Positions 15,101 through 17,077 of a stretch of DNA of 17,077 nt are shown in pieces. The notes beneath the pieces were generated by a model. The model was not told the origin of the DNA. It ran no database searches and was given only the letters and a program-made list of their open reading frames with translations. The number at the start of each line of letters is the position of its first letter. The stretch's first letter is position 1. The DNA lies in the NCBI GenBank assembly GCA_021161085.1, contig JAGHBH010000161.1, positions 1-17,077 of the forward strand, given 5' to 3'. The position numbers and the translations under genes were made by a program. This stretch comes from Thermoplasmata archaeon (GTDB lineage: Archaea > Thermoplasmatota > Thermoplasmata > JAGHBH01).

Positions 15101-17077
15101 ATCTCTTACATATGGGATTTCGGGGATGGAACCACCGCCACGGGCAGGGTAGTAACCCACACATATTCCGACACAGGCCTATATGCCGCAACACTCACGG
15201 TTGTTGACGATCAGGGACGTGAGGCATACGATACGGCCATGGTGGAGGTGATAAACCAGCTTCCCATCGCAGATGCTGGAGAAGATATGTCTGTAAAAGA
15301 GGACGAAATCGTATATCTTGATGCTACAGGGAGCTACGACCCAGACGGGGGTGCTCTGACATATCTATGGGATTTTGACCTCACCGATGGTATACAGGTG
15401 GACGCTACTGGCCCCCAGGTATCCTGTGTCTATCGGGAGGCGGGGGTATACACGGTGTCTTTAACGGTGATCGATGACGAGGGTGGAAAAAGTGTTGACA
15501 CGCTCAACGTTACCGTTTCAAACGTCCCCCCCTCCGCAGAGGCCGAAGCGTGGTCGTCCGACGGGGAATTTAACACCACACCCGGGATGGCCGTCCCCCA
15601 TCTGATTGTGAAGGAAGACGAAGATGTGTTCTTCACAGGCACGGGGCACGACACACCCAGCGATTTACCCAACCTGACATACAGATGGGTTCTCAGCGAC
15701 GGCACGATCATAGACGGCAGAGAGTTTTTCCACTCCTTCACATTCCCCGGTATTTACACGGCGGTGTTGTATGTCAAAGATGACGACTTCGCTGTAGGAA
15801 AGGATACGGTGGTCGTGGAAGTAAAGAACACGCTCCCCCTGCCTGTAATGGAAATAAAAACGGGCGACGGGGAGAGCCCCCAAACCATTTTTGACCTTCG
15901 AACCTTTTTTGAGGATGAAAGGATCGTTTTTGATGCCGGTAAGACTGTGGACACGCAGGGCGACATTCCGTGGCTCGTGTACAGATGGGACATGGGCGAT
16001 GGAACGGTCTTGTTCGGAAAAACGGTGGATTATTCCTACCCGGTAAGCGGAAACTATACCGTTTCCCTCACGGTCATCGATGACAACATGGCCGCTTCAA
16101 CGACCACCAGGGTACTCTCCATTCTCAACCAGAAACCCTCCGTCTCTCTTTCTGAAGAGAAGATATCTTTTCCCAACTATCAGCTCACAGCCACCGTATC
16201 GGACACCCCAACCGATCTACAGAATCTGACCTATCACTGGGAGTTTGGCGACGGCACGACGTCAAATGACCCTTACCCGGTACACACATTCCCCTTTTCG
16301 GGGAAATACAACGTGAAAGTCACGATCCATGACGGAGACGAGAACGCCACAGCGTACGCTCTTTATAACGTAAGCTTGGACTCCGACGGAGACCTTCTCC
16401 CGGACATATGGGAAACAACCATGAATCTCGATCCAAATGGCTCGACAGGAGAAAACGGCACGTTCGGGGACCCTGATCAGGACCTGTTTTTCAACATCCT
16501 TGAATACAAGTTCGGAACGGACCCCATGGATAATGACACCGATGATGACTGGCTCACGGACTACGAGGAGTGGTTCACATATCTGACAGAGCCGTTGATA
16601 AAAGACACGGACAACGACAGTCTATTCGACGGCCAGGAGGTTTATTCCTTCTTCTACTACAGGAACGTAACACTTGATCGCAGCCTGTATGCGGAATACC
16701 ATGGGACCGCCGTGGAGCCCCTGGTCGTGGAAAAGACCCTCGCCTTCCACCCGGGAGATTACAGGGTCACGATAAAGGGGAGGGTGGAAAAGTCGGAGAC
16801 AGCCCCCACCCTCTCGTTCTCCGTTGACGGCAGCCCGGTCAATTACACATACGAAACGACAGCATGCGGGGAAAACGGCGAGGAAGAAGGCGGCGAGGAG
16901 ATAACATATAATCTGAGCTTCAAGGTTGGCTACGGAGAACACACGATATCCCTGTCATCCAACACCACCACCGATGCCGTCTACCTGGAATACATGGTCT
17001 TCTACAGACAGAACACCAACCCGATAAGACCTGACACGGACCTTGACCTGTTGAAGGATGGAACCGAGGTCAAGAAC
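12125..17077 (+). CDS. Giant PKD-repeat surface protein, 3' end beyond window
   Basis: The open frame runs 1651 codons from ATG at 12125 to the right edge without a stop. A single hydrophobic helix (about 22-44) after a basic N terminus, without a clear cleavage site, suggests a signal anchor with the rest outside. Residues about 45-265 form a domain I do not recognise. About eleven PKD-like beta-sandwiches follow, marked by a conserved Trp at 288, 374, 523, 608, 809, 911, 997, 1082, 1188, 1288 and 1372, most in a W-D-F-G-D-G context. They are interrupted by a different module (about 665-770). Next come Asp-rich thrombospondin-type-3-like calcium sites (from 1419, 1494 and 1637; patterns like DSDGD, DTDND, DTDLD) that enclose a carbohydrate-binding-like beta-sandwich (about 1525-1630). 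Sequons are frequent. Likely a calcium-stabilised adhesive or structural surface glycoprotein. It is more A/T rich than its neighbours. Confidence 0.9.
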   Translation, partial: MKGKEWFERAGDYLGVVKQGKITSAFVVPTSVVLVILLVLPGILNVTSDTMVIYMDKDDISVTQGWNETRMVSVHFLHVEKTRWVVVGFTGVVPSSTNLFGSVMGFSWPLDRESCVFVFPVSSNITVTFATNPGMVMTLSELPPDRIINVTGNTTVRGIFYKIKYGTVFGDITGVVLNLTDTGWHYVEFSADNATSFLGMTRDGTIVRYNSSSEGVELFPPQASRIFFRNEKPTSVESYSVYISRMDMSQPVRMTYPIAIARAGDPVYAGETMSFSSLSLGENLTEEWDFGDGTNETGHTVSHVYENDGIYNVTLRVTDKNGNVSVDSIPVKVLNIPPVARIIAPGAVVEDEEFTLTAEVNDTPADVRSMSYQWFLPGGTVRYGKNISCSLNRNASSQILLVVRDDNGAIATDTKIINVVNLAPQILSIPGSVTEIINVTQCVPENGTASGGSGGDSNETGGHANGATGNVTGNGTQNGCIFENTTEEISIITVNRTEEYAVVHLVIDADDTPSDKKNLRYIWRHNNTEWGRGDIFCSFNSSGVYNWTAVVVDDNNASCSMPVQVVVENTPPIAKFTYAPRDPYQFENVSFDASLSTDPDGDPLRYVWDFGDGAGGKGMLINHTYRDDGVYNVFLYVVDPSGAVGVHEEKIKVLNHPPTAVFSTYQNACFTLRVAGKKWNSVNLTVYESDGGGNERKLGNVAIVREPGDPDKQSKTINTTLDIQKNNYFVIEYNANALGDNPVWVNVSLGGGEWYEFFVNFNVATLDENQYRYRDINSVLGMGDITFDATKSYDLDPDPGTTAPLGYFWDFGDGTTSTGSVVTHGFDTDGTYNVTLTVVDDDGASDTLSMPIEITAHKPFSVPMLKSSTSQVYQIDVFDYSVQPNKKVMFDGSEAYDMNAGETGGTLTYTWDFGDGATAAGMMCKHTYSSPGIYPVSLTVRDSEGFTDTGYIFLHVESTGGPVADAGPDRVLYKNLPATFDGSGSYDTGGQIISYIWDFGDGTTATGRVVTHTYSDTGLYAATLTVVDDQGREAYDTAMVEVINQLPIADAGEDMSVKEDEIVYLDATGSYDPDGGALTYLWDFDLTDGIQVDATGPQVSCVYREAGVYTVSLTVIDDEGGKSVDTLNVTVSNVPPSAEAEAWSSDGEFNTTPGMAVPHLIVKEDEDVFFTGTGHDTPSDLPNLTYRWVLSDGTIIDGREFFHSFTFPGIYTAVLYVKDDDFAVGKDTVVVEVKNTLPLPVMEIKTGDGESPQTIFDLRTFFEDERIVFDAGKTVDTQGDIPWLVYRWDMGDGTVLFGKTVDYSYPVSGNYTVSLTVIDDNMAASTTTRVLSILNQKPSVSLSEEKISFPNYQLTATVSDTPTDLQNLTYHWEFGDGTTSNDPYPVHTFPFSGKYNVKVTIHDGDENATAYALYNVSLDSDGDLLPDIWETTMNLDPNGSTGENGTFGDPDQDLFFNILEYKFGTDPMDNDTDDDWLTDYEEWFTYLTEPLIKDTDNDSLFDGQEVYSFFYYRNVTLDRSLYAEYHGTAVEPLVVEKTLAFHPGDYRVTIKGRVEKSETAPTLSFSVDGSPVNYTYETTACGENGEEEGGEEITYNLSFKVGYGEHTISLSSNTTTDAVYLEYMVFYRQNTNPIRPDTDLDLLKDGTEVKN
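12986..15126 (+). repeat. Five copies of a near-identical PKD-motif DNA segment
   Basis: The 14-mer TGGGATTTCGGGGA, encoding W-D-F-G-(D), begins at 12986, 13946, 14549, 14855 and 15113. Codon choice is identical in all five, although TTT, GGC and GGT alternatives are free. The copies at 14855 and 15113 match further downstream. PKD motifs at 15368, 15986 and 16238 have diverged codons. The pattern suggests recent duplication or gene conversion among the first group. Confidence 0.7.

Noticed and set aside
12125..17077. A frameshift in the PKD gene, suspected because PKD repeats are interrupted by other sequence
   Set aside because: The phase of the PKD Trp codons was checked at eleven places and is constant; the interruptions are distinct in-frame modules.
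1..17077. CRISPR, transposase, tRNA or rRNA elements
   Set aside because: No regularly spaced identical repeats, no transposase or integrase motif and no cloverleaf-like sequence was seen. The repeats noted lie within PKD coding sequence.

Overview
The window looks like a GC-rich euryarchaeal chromosome segment, most plausibly from the Thermoplasmatota. The gene content is archaeal: an Lhr-type helicase, a HerA ATPase, a DUF357 protein, and large N-glycosylation-rich PKD and CARDB surface proteins. Starts are preceded by A/T-rich TATA/BRE-like boxes rather than bacterial -35/-10 elements. The lineage is inference; no rRNA or tRNA is present. I recognise eight protein genes. Two of them run off the window, one at each edge.

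Layout. (1) 1-3709, minus strand: the N-terminal 1236 residues of a large Lhr-family helicase, with a C-terminal extension and an open left edge. (2) 3710-3920: a divergent promoter region. (3) 3921-8450, plus strand: a 1509-residue exported surface protein. It has a signal peptide, a beta-helix-like region, Ig-like and CARDB domains, and a C-terminal membrane anchor. (4) 8509-9439, minus strand: a small four-helix membrane protein and an upstream winged-helix protein, with their own promoter. (5) 9503-11951, minus strand: a compact operon herA, DUF357 gene, polyprenol/phytol-kinase-like membrane protein. These genes are separated by 3 nt or overlap. (6) 11952-12124: a second divergent promoter region. 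(7) 12125 to the right edge, plus strand: a PKD-repeat surface protein of at least 1651 residues. It has an N-terminal signal anchor, about eleven PKD-like repeats and a C-terminal run of calcium-binding thrombospondin-type-3-like repeats.

How they may work together. The two giant plus-strand genes build cell-surface, adhesin-like or S-layer-associated glycoproteins, anchored at opposite ends of the chain. The minus-strand genes are mostly housekeeping: DNA repair/end-processing (Lhr, HerA), a lipid-carrier kinase-like enzyme and a likely regulator with a membrane partner. A kinase of the dolichol/phytol kinase family beside two sequon-dense proteins suggests, but does not prove, a link to N-glycosylation. 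The PKD gene is visibly richer in A and T, and differs in codon choice, from the rest of the window. It may have a different history.

No CRISPR array, transposase, integrase, tRNA or rRNA gene was seen. No new defence or mobile system is evident. The least ordinary items are the Lhr C-terminal extension with an apparent internal repeat, the near-identical DNA at five PKD motifs, the cysteine-bracketed low-complexity loop, and unassigned domains in the PKD protein.
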